Shown here one piece after another: positions 50,601 to 61,310 of a stretch of DNA of 64,000 bases. A model generated the notes under the pieces. The model worked only from the letters and a program-made list of their open reading frames with translations, did not search any database and was not told where the DNA came from. The translations under genes were made by a program, and so were the position numbers. Within the stretch, counting starts at the first letter, position 1; each line of letters starts with the position of its first letter. Source of the DNA: Apteryx mantelli (Eukaryota; Chordata; Aves; Apterygiformes; Apterygidae); assembly GCF_036417845.1 (NCBI RefSeq), contig NC_089984.1, positions 30,539,447 to 30,603,446 on the forward strand, written 5' to 3'.

Positions 50601-50712
50601 CTGTCAGCTTTTTTGGCGGAGGGAGGAGATTGCTCTCGTCAGCGGTGCCTGGATGGGGCGGGGAGCAGGCACCCCGCTTCTGCCGGGTGCCTGCCCACGG
50701 TTGCGCCTTTAA

Positions 50713-50742
50713 CAAAAAAAAAAAAGAAGAAAAAAAAAAAAA
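50713..50742. repeat. A-rich simple repeat
   Basis: Two A runs interrupted by gaag, about 30 nt in all, within otherwise GC-rich sequence. Confidence 0.9.
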
Positions 50743-51021
50743 GGAAGGCTGAGAGTGAGTCAGTGGAAAAAACACATCGTCCCCTCTCAAATCCGCCAGG
50801 CAGCCGTGCAAAGGCAGGCCGAGGGGGCCAGCGTGGCCCGCAGCTGCAGCTCCCGCCGCGCGCTGTGCCGGGGCCCCGGGCTGCGACGCTCGTGCGGGAG
50901 GAGGCGGCGCGGGAGAAACCCGCTGCTGTGCGCGGGAGCTGGGGGAGAGGCGAGTCTCTAGGGGGGCTTCTGGAGTTGTTTGGGATGAGTTTCACGGGAC
51001 CTCGCTGCGGCGGGCCGGAGC

Positions 51022-51069
51022 GATGGGACGGGATGGGATGGGATGGGATGGGATGGGATGGGATGGGAC
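51022..51069. repeat. (GGGAT)n pentanucleotide array, G-quadruplex capable
   Basis: About nine GATGG/GGGAT units in tandem, with one C variant near each end (gggac). It gives many GGG runs separated by two bases on the plus strand. Confidence 0.95.
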
Positions 51070-52060
51070 AGGAGCCGTGTGCGGGCAGAGCCCGGGGCCG
51101 GGGGGAGCCAGGCGCGCGGCGCTGGGGTGCAGCGAGCGCTTTGGCGAGAGCAGCACATTCCTGCCCGACTCGGCTTTCCGCTTCCTCTGCAGACGGACGC
51201 CTGCGAGGCAGCGGCGGCGGCGGCGGCCTCCCTTTCCGCCCGCGTCTCTCCCCCGTCCCGCAGCCGCGGCGGGCTGGCGGCGCCTGCTCAGCCGGCCCGT
51301 CCCCCTTCCCTGGCTCCCCATCGCCGTGACCCTGGGGTGAAACTCAGCCCTCCCCGGAGGGCGTCTTCTCGGCAGGCAAATCTTCGGCAACACCCACGTT
51401 GCCTTAACCCCGGGGCAAAACTACGCTAAGTGCAACGTCCGCAGCTCAGCCGGGACCTTTGCATTGGAGGAGCGGGTCGGGGGCTGTGGCCGACTGCTCG
51501 CAGAGGCGGGGAGCTCTGCACGGCCTCCTCGCTTCTGCTAAAATTGCTGCTCCGGGGCAAAGCTCTGATCCTAAAAAAATCTAAATTAAAAAGCGCGAAA
51601 GCGCCTCTTTGCAAAGGCGCGCTGGCTCTCTGGCATCTTGATGGATCTGCCGTGGAGCCTGCCAGCCCTGCGCGTTAATAGCCACCTTTCTCGGTGAACC
51701 ACCGACACTGCTGAGCCGCAAGTAATAGCAGTGGAAACTGCCTTTATCTTTTAATCTCCTTCGCTTTGTAAATCGAGTTTTGTGCCTATTAATTTTTGCG
51801 CAGGTGCCTTAATTAAAGTTTGGGGCGTGCAGATGACTGCTACATCTGTGTCACGCCGCTTTCTCCGGGGAGTCAGCCGCCTTCATCCCGCCCTGGGCGG
51901 GGAGCTCGGCCGGGCCCTCCCCGAGCAGCTCGGAGAACTTCGCTGTCGTTTCTGCCCTTTGTTCTTCCCTCCCGCCGCCTCTGCGGAGCTACGCGCCGCT
52001 AATGAGGGTTTACGTGAGCGACAGTCGCCTCGGCTGCTCGCGAGCCGTAAGGGGTTGGTT

Positions 52061-52068
52061 TATAAAAG
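52061..52068 (+). promoter_or_regulatory. Consensus TATA box TATAAAAG on the plus strand
   Basis: The sequence ttggtttataaaagtacgcggc sits in GC-rich sequence. No plus-strand gene is recognised downstream, so function is unknown. Confidence 0.3.
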
Positions 52069-52550
52069 TACGCGGCAGCGAAAATGTCGGGAGGCCGAGC
52101 ACGCGGCAGGGGCGAAACTCGTGTTTCGGGAAGGTTTTTCCCTTCCGCGTGTTTCTAGCGAAGCTGCAGCCGTCAGGGAACGCTGCTCCCGGCCGAGCTT
52201 TCCACGGTCGCCTTGAGGACCTGGATCCCGGGTGGATTTTATGGAGAAGAGCGTCCAGCTGGTGCGGCTGGGGGACGGGGCGCTCGCGGGGCCCCACCGC
52301 TCCTTCCGCCGTATCCGATACAGAAACCTCGACAGCTTTTGTAAACAGCTTTTATGAGCCCGTGTGTCTAAGCGCAGCGCTTGAACATCCCCCGCCCCCC
52401 AGCTTGTTTCCCCACCGGGGGGTTTTTAATACCATCCGGCGCGGGCACGTGATGAACATGGGGAGACTTGGCCCGCTGCCTCGAATACGGGCGCGGGAGC
52501 GGAGGGGCTTCGCTGGGAGAGGAGCCCGGCTGGCGCCCTCCGGGTGTCCG

Positions 52551-54740
52551 TCACACGTGGCTGCAGTAGGCGGCCGTCTCCCTCCGGGGCGCCCCGGCCC
52601 CGGCCGTGCCGCGGGCGCTCGGCTCGGCGTCCGGGCGCAGGCGCAGCGGCGGCTTGCGCTCGTGCCAGCTCCGCAGGGCGGCGTCCACGGCGCCCCGGTC
52701 CGTGATGCCCAAGAGCTTCTCGGCCGCCTCGGCGTCGCCGGCGGGGGCTGTCGTGGCCCCCGCCGCCAGCTCCTCGCTCACGCCCGCGAAGAACTGCTGG
52801 ATGCAGACGCGGGCGAAGGTGCGGGCGTGCTCCCGGCAGGTCTCGTCGAAGAGCCGCCGCTCGATGTCGCTGTAGTGGGACCAGTACTTGCTCTTCAGGA
52901 AGGCCGCCTGGGTGAAGCAGGGCCGCAGCGATCTGACCAGGAAAGCCAGCAGCGTCACCAGCAGCACGAAGCACCAGCCCAGCGCCTGCAGGGGCGAGGG
53001 GGGACCCAGGTGGGCGTCACGGGCGGCAGGGGTGCAGGAAGACGCCCGCCGGGGCGCGTGACCCCGCTTGGGACGTCTGGCTGCGTTTGCATTGCAATGC
53101 ATTGCATTGCATTGCAAACGCAGGAGCACCGCGGCGGCGTGTGAAATTTCGCCGGGTGCACGCCCAGCCGCAGCACCCCACTGCTTTTGGGCTGTGTTTT
53201 GCACCATAAATAATGCCGGCCCGCGCGGAGCACCCGGCCCGCGGCCCTGCCTCCGTGGGTCACCTGAGCCCGGACACGTTTCGCGGGGGAGCCAGGAGGC
53301 ACCGTGCCTTCAACTACCCAGTGGACGTCACTGCGGATACCCTCCTCGTTCAGGCAGCTGTCTAACATTTTTTGCCGAGATGTTGGTACCACACATCTTT
53401 GGTGAGCAGTGGCAGCAGGCAGCGCTCCGGTCTCCTCCTGTCTGCACAGGAGGATCTGCTGGGTACCCTTGGGGAAGTCACTGTGCCTCAGCTTCTCCTC
53501 TTAAATAGGGGACAATAATTCTTACCTGCCTTAAGGAGCGCAGGACGGGATGGGGTTGAACTGCTGAATATCCCGTCTCCATGCTAAGATATTTAATATC
53601 TAGGCTGTGCATTTAAATAATAATGTACATGAGTGACTGCACCGGGTCAGACCATCCTGTCACCAACAGTGGCCAAAAGCAGAAGGCATGCGGAGGACTA
53701 AGTAGGGGCCAAGCAGTCAGTGACGCTGCCTTGTTTGTGGCTGACTGTTAGGGTTAATAAACGAGCGCCGGCTGTTTCCGTGCGAGGGGCGAGTGCATCA
53801 CTTGTGCATGTTGTAATAAGCAGCCGGAGCAACCACTGGTGACCGGTGACGAGAGGGGACGGCAGACTGCCAGCTGCGTGATAGCACCCACGCGAACCCC
53901 GGGCCCACGGGCCGCTGCGGTCGCGGGGCTGCGTAACTCCCTGTATAACTCAACTGCCTGGGCACAGCGTCAGGGGCCAAGAGGGAGGACCGAACTGCGG
54001 GGACGAGTTGCGGCTTCGGTCCCGGCACCGCGCTGGAGGCGCGACGCTCCCTTTGAACGCCTCGTGCCCCTGCCAAACCGCCCGTCTCGCTTCCCGCGGC
54101 GTGACTGCAGCCAGGATTTCCCCCCGCGGGAAGAGCTACGGCCGAGAGCGCCCGGCCTCGCGCGGCGGCCGCGGGGCCGCTCGCCCCTCACCTGCGAGAT
54201 GCAGCGCAGGTACCTGACCGCCACTTCGCCGGCGACGAGCTCCTGCCCGTCGTAGAGCTCCCGGCAGGGGATGCGGGCCAGGATGCGCCGGACCTCCCTG
54301 TCGGAGAGGCCGGGGCGGCTGCCGTTGCCCAGCGCCTCCACGGGCAGCGCGGTGCAGAAGGCGCACAGGACGCACTTGCCGTCCAGCAGCGTCACCGAGA
54401 CCCAGACCGCCGGGGCGACCAGGGCCCGCTGCGCCATGGAGCAGAACATGTAGCGCAGCACCGCCGGGTCCTTGCCCCTCCGGCCCCGCGGCCGCGTCCA
54501 CTCCTCCGCCAGCACGGACACGTTGTTGTTCATCACGAAGCCCAGCAGGAAGAGGACGAGCGGGGGCACCAGGAGGACGCCCAGCCCGTAGGCCAGGTTG
54601 TACCGCGGCAGGCAGGGGCAGCTGAAGTCGAAGGCTGCGTACATCTGGGCGCTGGCCAGCGCCATGATCCCGCAGATGCCGTTCATGAACGACTCCTGGT
54701 TGGACTGGAGGAACTGGAAGATCATCCGGAATTTGTCCAT
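52551..54740 (-). CDS. CALHM1: CALHM1, calcium homeostasis modulator 1
   Basis: Exons 54740-54192 (183 codons) and 52985-52551 (144 codons plus TGA) give 327 residues (human 346). The GT-AG phase-0 junction is at CISQ/ALGW. The N-terminus [18 protein letters not shown] is conserved; human has one extra Met. Visible are CPC (C41, C43), C126 and C159 as disulfide cysteines, D120 aligning with the Asp linked to calcium permeation in human (D121), and the N-glycosylation sequon N139-G-S. Exon 2 begins with the fourth membrane helix and carries the cytosolic [17 protein letters not shown] region. The tail is shorter and more GC-biased than in mammals and ends CSHV. The protein is a voltage- and calcium-gated large-pore channel subunit, pairing with CALHM3 in mammalian taste cells. 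Confidence 0.96.
53081..53123. repeat. 43-nt quasi-palindrome (hairpin) with GCATT repeats
   Basis: The outer arms ctgcgtttgca and tgcaaacgcag are exact reverse complements. The inner ATTGC/GCAAT words also pair, giving about 21 pairs with one mismatch and almost no loop. Confidence 0.85.
53445..53560 (+). repeat. MIR-like ancient SINE copy
   Basis: The words ccttggggaagtcactgtgc, ctcagcttctcctcttaaat and gacaataattcttacctgcc follow MIR in sense orientation. It lies in the CALHM1 intron. Confidence 0.65.
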
Positions 54741-55260
54741 CTTCCCCTTACGCCCCCCTGCTCTCGCCGGGACCCACGCCGAGACCTCGGTTTACTTCAT
54801 TCGTTCAGGCCCCTCTGCAAAGACGGGCGCCAGCAAGTCCCTCTGCAGCCGGCTGCTTCGCCTGCGCAGTCTCACACCCCAATATTTAAAGCAGGGGACT
54901 CGGCCATTTTTTTTCTGCTCATTTGGCTGCTTGCAAAAGTTTCAGGATTCGCTTCTCCCTCCTGCTCTCCTGCGTCCCCGGGGCTCGGCTCGTTTCCTAA
55001 ACCCGCTGTCGCTCTTAGCCGCGTCCCCATTCCTGCAGCGTCCTGGCCATCGGCCCCCTCGGCTGGCGGGCGCAGGTGCCACCGCGGCGGTGCTTCCCGC
55101 GGCACGCCGGGTGCCGGCTGCTCGGCCGCCTGGAGCCCGTTTGCAAATGTGGTGGGTGCAGGCACGGGCGCTCCTCCCCGGGCAGCAAGGGCCGCCCCGT
55201 GGCACCGCTTCCCGCGGCTGCTCCGAGCGCCCCGGGGGCCTCCCAGCCCCCTGGTCTGCT
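54741..55260. promoter_or_regulatory. CALHM1: CALHM1 5' flank, GC-rich, putative promoter
   Basis: CpG-rich sequence upstream of the CALHM1 ATG. A TATA-like TTTAAATATT occurs on the minus strand at 54900-54891, about 150 bases before the ATG. A CTGCGCAG word (NRF1-like half site) is near 54862. Confidence 0.4.
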
Positions 55261-57825
55261 GCTTCTGCCTCGCTGGGAAATGGCTTTTTTTCTGTTTTAT
55301 TCTGCACAGGGAAAGGAAGGAGGAAGGAGAAAAGCCGTTCTGGTGCTCGGGGCTATTTGTATTGGTGCAGCCGAGGTCTCTTATCGTCTCCCTGCCATCC
55401 GGCCAAGATGCACATTTCAGCCAGACTCGCAACATGACACACTTACAGCACCTTGGTTTTCACAGCCCTGCGCCCTCGGGGCTTGCTAAAATACCCTGCA
55501 AACCCTGTCTCACACAGTCTTGCAACACCCACAGGCACACACCGTGCTTTTCCTGGAGAAAGGAAAGAGGAGTGCAGGGACAGAAGTGCAGAGAACGCTG
55601 AGCGCCCTGGGCTCCAGCCCCAGCGTGCCCCAGTCTGCAGGCTGGTCCTCCCGAAAGCGTTCACTCCCTGGGCACCTCCGCTATCTCAAGCGGTGCTCCC
55701 TACCCTGCAGAGCTTTGAAATTCGGTTTTTTTCCCTGAGATTTGTTCCTTTCACCTGCTTCCAATAAGCATTTCTGAAGTGTCTGAGCGCAATTTGCTCT
55801 GAGCGAGATGCTCCTGAGCGATGGAGGTTGAATGATTTTCTTGCAGCTGCCTCTTATGGGTGTAATCCTGGTCTCCCCATAAATTTGGGATGTTTGGGGG
55901 TTTGGAATATGACAGGATGGGTGAATGCTACCGTTGTCCTCCCCAGCCTGACAGGGAGCTGCTGCGCCCTGAGGGCCCGTGCTGCTGTGGGGAAGGGCAG
56001 AGCAAGGACCACCTGAGCCAGGCGCGTGCATTGATTGAACAGGAGGGGCTGGGGCCGGGGTTTGGCCATACGCCTTGGCCTGCGGTTAGGGTCCCCGAGG
56101 GCACATTTCCCACGCAAACAGTGTGTGGTGCGGGGAACCCTGAGCTAGCTGGGCTCCGGGTTGGTAGGTCCCTACGGCACGGATTTACTGGCAATTTGGT
56201 TTTAACAGGGCTTATTAATTCAGTAGCAATGTCAAGTGCTTCAGACCCAGCAGACCTGAATGCCTGCACTGCTCTCCCTGCTCTTCGTGTACCAGGAGCA
56301 GCGCGGGCAGAGCCAGCTCCAGCGGCCAGTGGACACGTCCCATGTCCCTTTGGTGTCACCGCTGGGGTGCAAAGCTTCCCTGTCACTTCCATCCCTCTTC
56401 CCTTTTGCACAGACATGGCTCAATTTGTCTCGTCACTGCCAGCTTTTCAGACCTGGGGGCTTTCTGGTGCAGAGCACATGAAGAGATCCTGTATGCATTT
56501 GTTAACACAAAGCCAACTAGACAGATCCCTCCCAAGATGCCCAGAAATGAGACAAAAACATTAATGATATGTGATTGATAGTTGTGGTTGGGCCAAACTT
56601 TTAGCTCCCATAGCACAAATCAAAAAGAAGTGGATTTGCTGTTGCTGTTCTGCATCTATGTTCCCAGGTCACAAAGCAGCTTTGAAGCACTAGGTTGCTC
56701 CCTCAAGCCGCCCAAAAGACGGGGGAATATTTGGGCTACAAGTGGCAGTAAAAAAGACTGTGTCAGTGCAGACTCTCAGTGTGAATCCCATCAAGACGTT
56801 CAGTCGCTCCGGCCCCGGCTCCCCCTGCATTGCTGACATGGCATCGAGGTCCATCTGGGCATCTGGTGAAGGCGTGAGGCACCTTGCTTGTGCAAGCCTT
56901 GAGCATTTTGCAGCAGGCCAGTAGCAGAGGTAGGAAGCCAGGCCAGGCCTTTTGACCACTAGTCAACCCCCCAGCTGACCCTGGGGCTCAGTGGGGCAGC
57001 GTCCTCCCTGAGATGCCACCTCTGTGGGGCTTTTCGGTGAACGCTGAGTCCAAAGCACATTGGTATTACCTGGGCAGACTGAGTGCTGCCTGCGGTGAAG
57101 AGGTTAATTGCACTGTCTCATCAGACGGGAGGAGATTTGGCTGCATGAATATAGATGAGGCTTACTGCATTGCCAGCTAAGAGCTCAAACTGGCTTCCCT
57201 GCTCACCTGACAAGTGACTTTTTGAAGGGCAGTTCACATCAAAGCCTGAAGGAATCAACCCCTGAAAAACAGAGAGGTTTTTTGATCCCCAGGAAAACCC
57301 TGCCTTTCATGAAACACGAATGCGGGCCCTGAGCCCGTATGGGGTACAGCGCTGGCAGCTCTCACTGAAGTCAGCAATAAGTCAGTGGGATTCGAAACAG
57401 AGCCCATCAAAGCCAATGCCTTGGTCTTTCTTCCCTTGCTGCTTTGTTAGCTGGGGCCTTGTCTCGGCAATCCTGCCCGCAGAAAGCCAGCTCCAAACGG
57501 TTTGCAAGGGAAGGCAGAGCCAGTGCTTCCTCCCAGGATCCCTTCTGCTCATGCTTTGGAAACAGGCCCTGGGACACATGGCACGGGCTCGAGTCCATCC
57601 CAGCGTGTCATGGTTCCAATATAACCACAACAGTCCAAGACTGGGAACGTTGCCTTTGCAGTCAGCCCTGCTGTTTCACTCCCTCTTGGTGGATGAGGAT
57701 CCCTGAGCACTTCAGACACATCTATAAACTAAGCGTCAGAACAGCCCTGTGAGATGAAGAGATGATAAAGTTTATGAATAGCCTCCTCCCTTCCCACTTC
57801 CATAGGAGAACACAGACTCCCAGTG
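55261..57825. other. Intergenic between CALHM1 and CALHM3, left part
   Basis: No gene recognised. Open frames here are short or GC-driven. Confidence 0.5.
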
Positions 57826-58018
57826 GAGCTGGTGGGAAGGCACCTCTGGAGGCCTCTAGTCCAGCACGCCTGCTCAAAGCTGGGCCAGCTGGAGCAGGCT
57901 GCCCAGGATCTTTCTTGACGTGAGAGGCCCAGGACTGGACATGGCTCTGGGCACAGCCTCCCCAGCACCGCGTGGAGGACGGTAGCAACCTCTCTGGAGC
58001 TGCTGGCCACAGCGTGCC
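57826..58018 (-). mobile_element. CR1 LINE fragment, antisense
   Basis: The words ggtgggaaggcacctctgga, gctggagcaggctgcccagg and ctggagctgctggccacagc follow the antisense CR1 order, with internal deletions. Confidence 0.75.
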
Positions 58019-58069
58019 ATAGTGCTGCGCTGCAAATGCCTGGGGAAAGGCCTGGCGTCAAAGGGGATC

Positions 58070-58146
58070 GTGGCGCGGGACTCCAGGAGGTTGGGCCAGG
58101 CGACCTCCCGAGGTCCCTTCCAACTGGAGTTACCTGATAATCCTAA
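58070..58146 (+). mobile_element. CR1 LINE 3' tail, sense
   Basis: The words gcgacctcccgaggtccctt and ccaactggagttacctgata form a CR1 3' end in sense orientation. The copy is opposite to the adjacent fragment. Confidence 0.75.
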
Positions 58147-60928
58147 GGTCAGTGGTGTGACTGCCCCATCAGTGTGCGAGCCTTTGCAGGCCTGCAGAAA
58201 GGTCTATGGCAACACCCTTAATGCCCCTGTTTTTCTCCCTTCCAATACAAATGACCAAGCTCCTCTCCCTCTTTTTGCATTTTGTATTTTGTGGCCACTC
58301 TGGAATGACTTAAAACCTGAGAACATGAAAAGCAGTATGCAAAAGGGAGCTGCGGACCTCTGCTCTGAGCTGGGTTAGGAAAATAACTGATTTGGCTAGT
58401 GCAGAGGGGTGAGGCTGAGCAGAGTCTCAGTCTGAGATTTGCAGTGTCGCATCTGAAAAAAGCAAACCAGGACAGACCCTTGCTCCCTGCAGCACGTTCA
58501 TCCTGTGCACGCTTTGAGGAGGCACTAGGAGGGCAAGTGCTCACTAGCCAGCAGGCTGCTGCCAGCCAGCACCTATCGCTCCCAGCGCAGGTGCAGATTT
58601 CTGCTCCTCTTCTTAACCCACTTGCACAGAATGTGTTGGAACATAATTACCTTGGAATTTTTTTACCTTCACTTAAATTTGATTGAAACCAGCCAGTGAG
58701 TTCAACGTGATTAGGAGCAAGGACAGATAGCCCATGCAAAGTCATCTACCTCATTTTTTCAGGAAAGTAGGCCAGGAAACTTTGGATACTATTTCGAGTT
58801 GAAATTCAAAGTGCAATGCCTATTTCAAAAGAGGCTTGGCTAAAAAGAGTGTGAAGACTGCTGTATTTTTCCCAACTGCCATGGGCCAGAACTGGTGCCA
58901 GGAGCATGAGCTGCCAGGTGCAGACCTCTGTACACACCTCAGTGCATCTCTAAGGTGGTCCAGGAAAAATGGGCCTGTGACAATCTGATGTGAGGGAGCA
59001 AATGCAGAAAAATGCATTTTGGGGGGCCTGGAACAGGCAGTGATGAAAGGGAATGATGACAGATTTTGTGAAAAGAGCTCTGTGCGCTCTCTGAGCATAT
59101 CCAGGGGGAACTCAGGGATTCAGCCAGGGCACTGCAGTCGGGTGGTTTTGCTATAAAAATAAGAAAAGCTGCAATGAGGTGGAGCGATGAGGAGTGGAGC
59201 AGGGCCAGGCAAGAGCAACTGCGTTGTGCACGGTGGGATGGAGATGTGGAGATGTGATGCCTCCTAGGGGCACCGAGCCCTGAGGGACCTCGGCCTCTGT
59301 GCAAGCTCCCGTTTGGGTGCACAGCGAGTGCTGCAGGACCAGCCTGCAAAGTGGGATGGGTGCAGAAAGGAGAGCGCTGCCCGCAGAGCATGCCATGGTT
59401 AAAGCCCCGGGTGTGGGTCAGAAGAGCAGTCAGCAATTTCATTCATCTACTTATTTCCAACATCGATTTCTAGCCTTCCTCTCTGCAGAGCAAAAGCTTG
59501 GGCATGTGCAACAAGTGTCCTCCCTGCCGAGCCCTGGCTCCCTCTCCACCACTGGCCTCACACTGCCACCGGTCCTCCCCCATGGGGAGGACGGGGATCA
59601 GGGCACGAGGGGCAACGCCGGCCCAGCCAGGCTCCTTGGGGCTGCGGGGCGAGCGGGGAGGGTGCCGCGGGAGTGCATTCGCTCACAGGTGGGTGGCAGA
59701 GTTATTGGGCCTCCCTGAGTTTTGCCAAGCGTCTCCCCCTTCCCCACCCTCATGCACATGCATCCTGAGGGAGGAGGTGGTCCACCGCCCCCTCCTAGCA
59801 GCCCTTCGAGCTAATTCTGGGCATTAATGTCTGTTTTCAGTTCTCCCCCTTGTTTTGTATTTGGTCACAAGGCGGTGGCAGGTTTCTTTGTCCTTTCTCC
59901 CACCTTCTGGTTTCCTCCTGGAGGCCCGGCTTGCCCTCATCCAGCTTTGCGTAGCTGAGGAGACTTCTTGTTTGCCACCCATCCACTCTTCTCATGCCCC
60001 TCGCTCCCAGGGACCAGCTGAGTGTCCATGTGAGCCTCAGCCTGGAGCGATACATCAGTCTGCACTGGATTACTTGGGGTAAAAAAGTTTAATATATCCA
60101 AGCAGCAATGCCAGACAGAAACATTAGTCAAGCTGGCAGGGTGCCTGAGACTAGATATCTACAGCAGGGCCTGGAAAAAGGCAAGTAAGAAAGTAACTAG
60201 TGTTACAAGCTCAGAGGTAAGGTTATATTTAAACAGTATTGAAACCAAGGATGGAAATGCCCGACTAAGTAATGCAAGGACAGTCCTCCAGATAGAGGGT
60301 TTTGAACTCGAATCTTGCAGGGTAGTGTTTAAAATCTGGATTCAGACTTTTCTGGCAGAGTCCATGTGTCTGCTGTCCTTTCCATGGCCAAACGCCCACG
60401 CTTACAGCGGCCAGCTGAACCTGAGCACAGTCATGTGGCTCTGAGTATGTTAAGAAAAGCCTCCATCTCCCCGTCGTTCTGCAAACCCAACCCAATCCAG
60501 GGACACCTGGTGCTGATCTGAGAGTACCTTCAATTAGTGTTTTGTGCCTCCATAAATTCCAGTGTGTTGCCATATTTTGTTTTGAAAATGCATAGACGTA
60601 TTGATGGGTTCTTGGAGGGAAGCTGAACAGTTTGGCAGCTGGGCTGGGGGCAGCCAGAGCTCTCAGCAGATGGGAAGATGTAGGAGGTGGGTTTGCGTTT
60701 TTGAGTAAACATGTTGCCACGGTATTAAAAGAGTTGCCAATTAAATCACTTCAGTGTCGGCAATGCTAACTGTCCTAATCAGATTTCACTGAAACGGGCA
60801 GGAGCTACTCACACCTCCTTTAAGCTGCCGTTTCAGTGTGTTTGCACACACAGCCAGATGTTGCTGCCTTGGTTAAATTTCTCCTGGAGCCAGAAGGGTT
60901 TTATCACAGCTTTAAGAGCTGCCAACTC
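58147..60928. other. Intergenic between CALHM1 and CALHM3, right part
   Basis: No gene, RNA or complete repeat recognised; includes GC-rich patches near 59.5 kb. Confidence 0.5.
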
Positions 60929-60934
60929 TTTATT
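60929..60934 (-). terminator. CALHM3: Candidate polyadenylation signal for CALHM3
   Basis: AATAAA on the minus strand (plus tttatt), about 380 bases beyond the CALHM3 stop. It is the nearest canonical signal I saw. Confidence 0.45.
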
Positions 60935-61310
60935 ATGGCAAAGGAGCTATGCAGAGCGCTTGGACAAGAAATGTCATTAACGGCAACTGAGTCCCCTGGA
61001 TCGTAAGGAGCTCTCTGGTTCAGCTTGGAGATTTTGCTGGCAAGGCTGGAGCAGCTTATCCCCCCAGCCAGCCCTCGCTGCCCCAGGAGAGGACAGCTTT
61101 ACGGGACAGGCAGTGCTTGCTTTACGGGCAGCGCTTGAACCCAGCGCTGCTGCTGCAAGAGTCCTGCCTGCACCCCAGGCTGCCGGTACTCAGCACATCC
61201 TGTGATCCTTGCCTTTGGAGCAGGAGGTTGGAAAGAAGACGCTATCATCTACCCACTGGTCATTGCTTTCTGCAGAGACACGACAGTGCCCCTTGGGTGC
61301 AGAGTCCCCT

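Larger units (their letters stand above)
50400..52550. promoter_or_regulatory. CpG-rich zone between CALHM2 and CALHM1
   Basis: Dense CpG runs through here, particularly at 50.8-51.5 and 51.9-52.5 kb. It probably carries the CALHM2 promoter and the CALHM1 3' flank. It contains a poly-A tract, the GGGAT array and a plus-strand TATA box. Long open frames on both strands arise from GC richness. Confidence 0.5.
52986..54191 (-). other. CALHM1: CALHM1 intron
   Basis: 1.2 kb, with GTGAGG donor and TGCAG acceptor. It contains a 43-nt quasi-palindrome and a MIR-like SINE. Confidence 0.9.

Noticed and set aside
52002-53144. 380-codon plus-strand open frame over CALHM1 exon 2 and flank
   Set aside because: It arises from low stop-codon frequency in GC-rich DNA antisense to CALHM1, and its composition is Arg/Gly/Pro-rich with no domain.
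54598-55437. 279-codon plus-strand open frame over the CALHM1 start
   Set aside because: Antisense to exon 1 and GC-driven; no recognisable homology.
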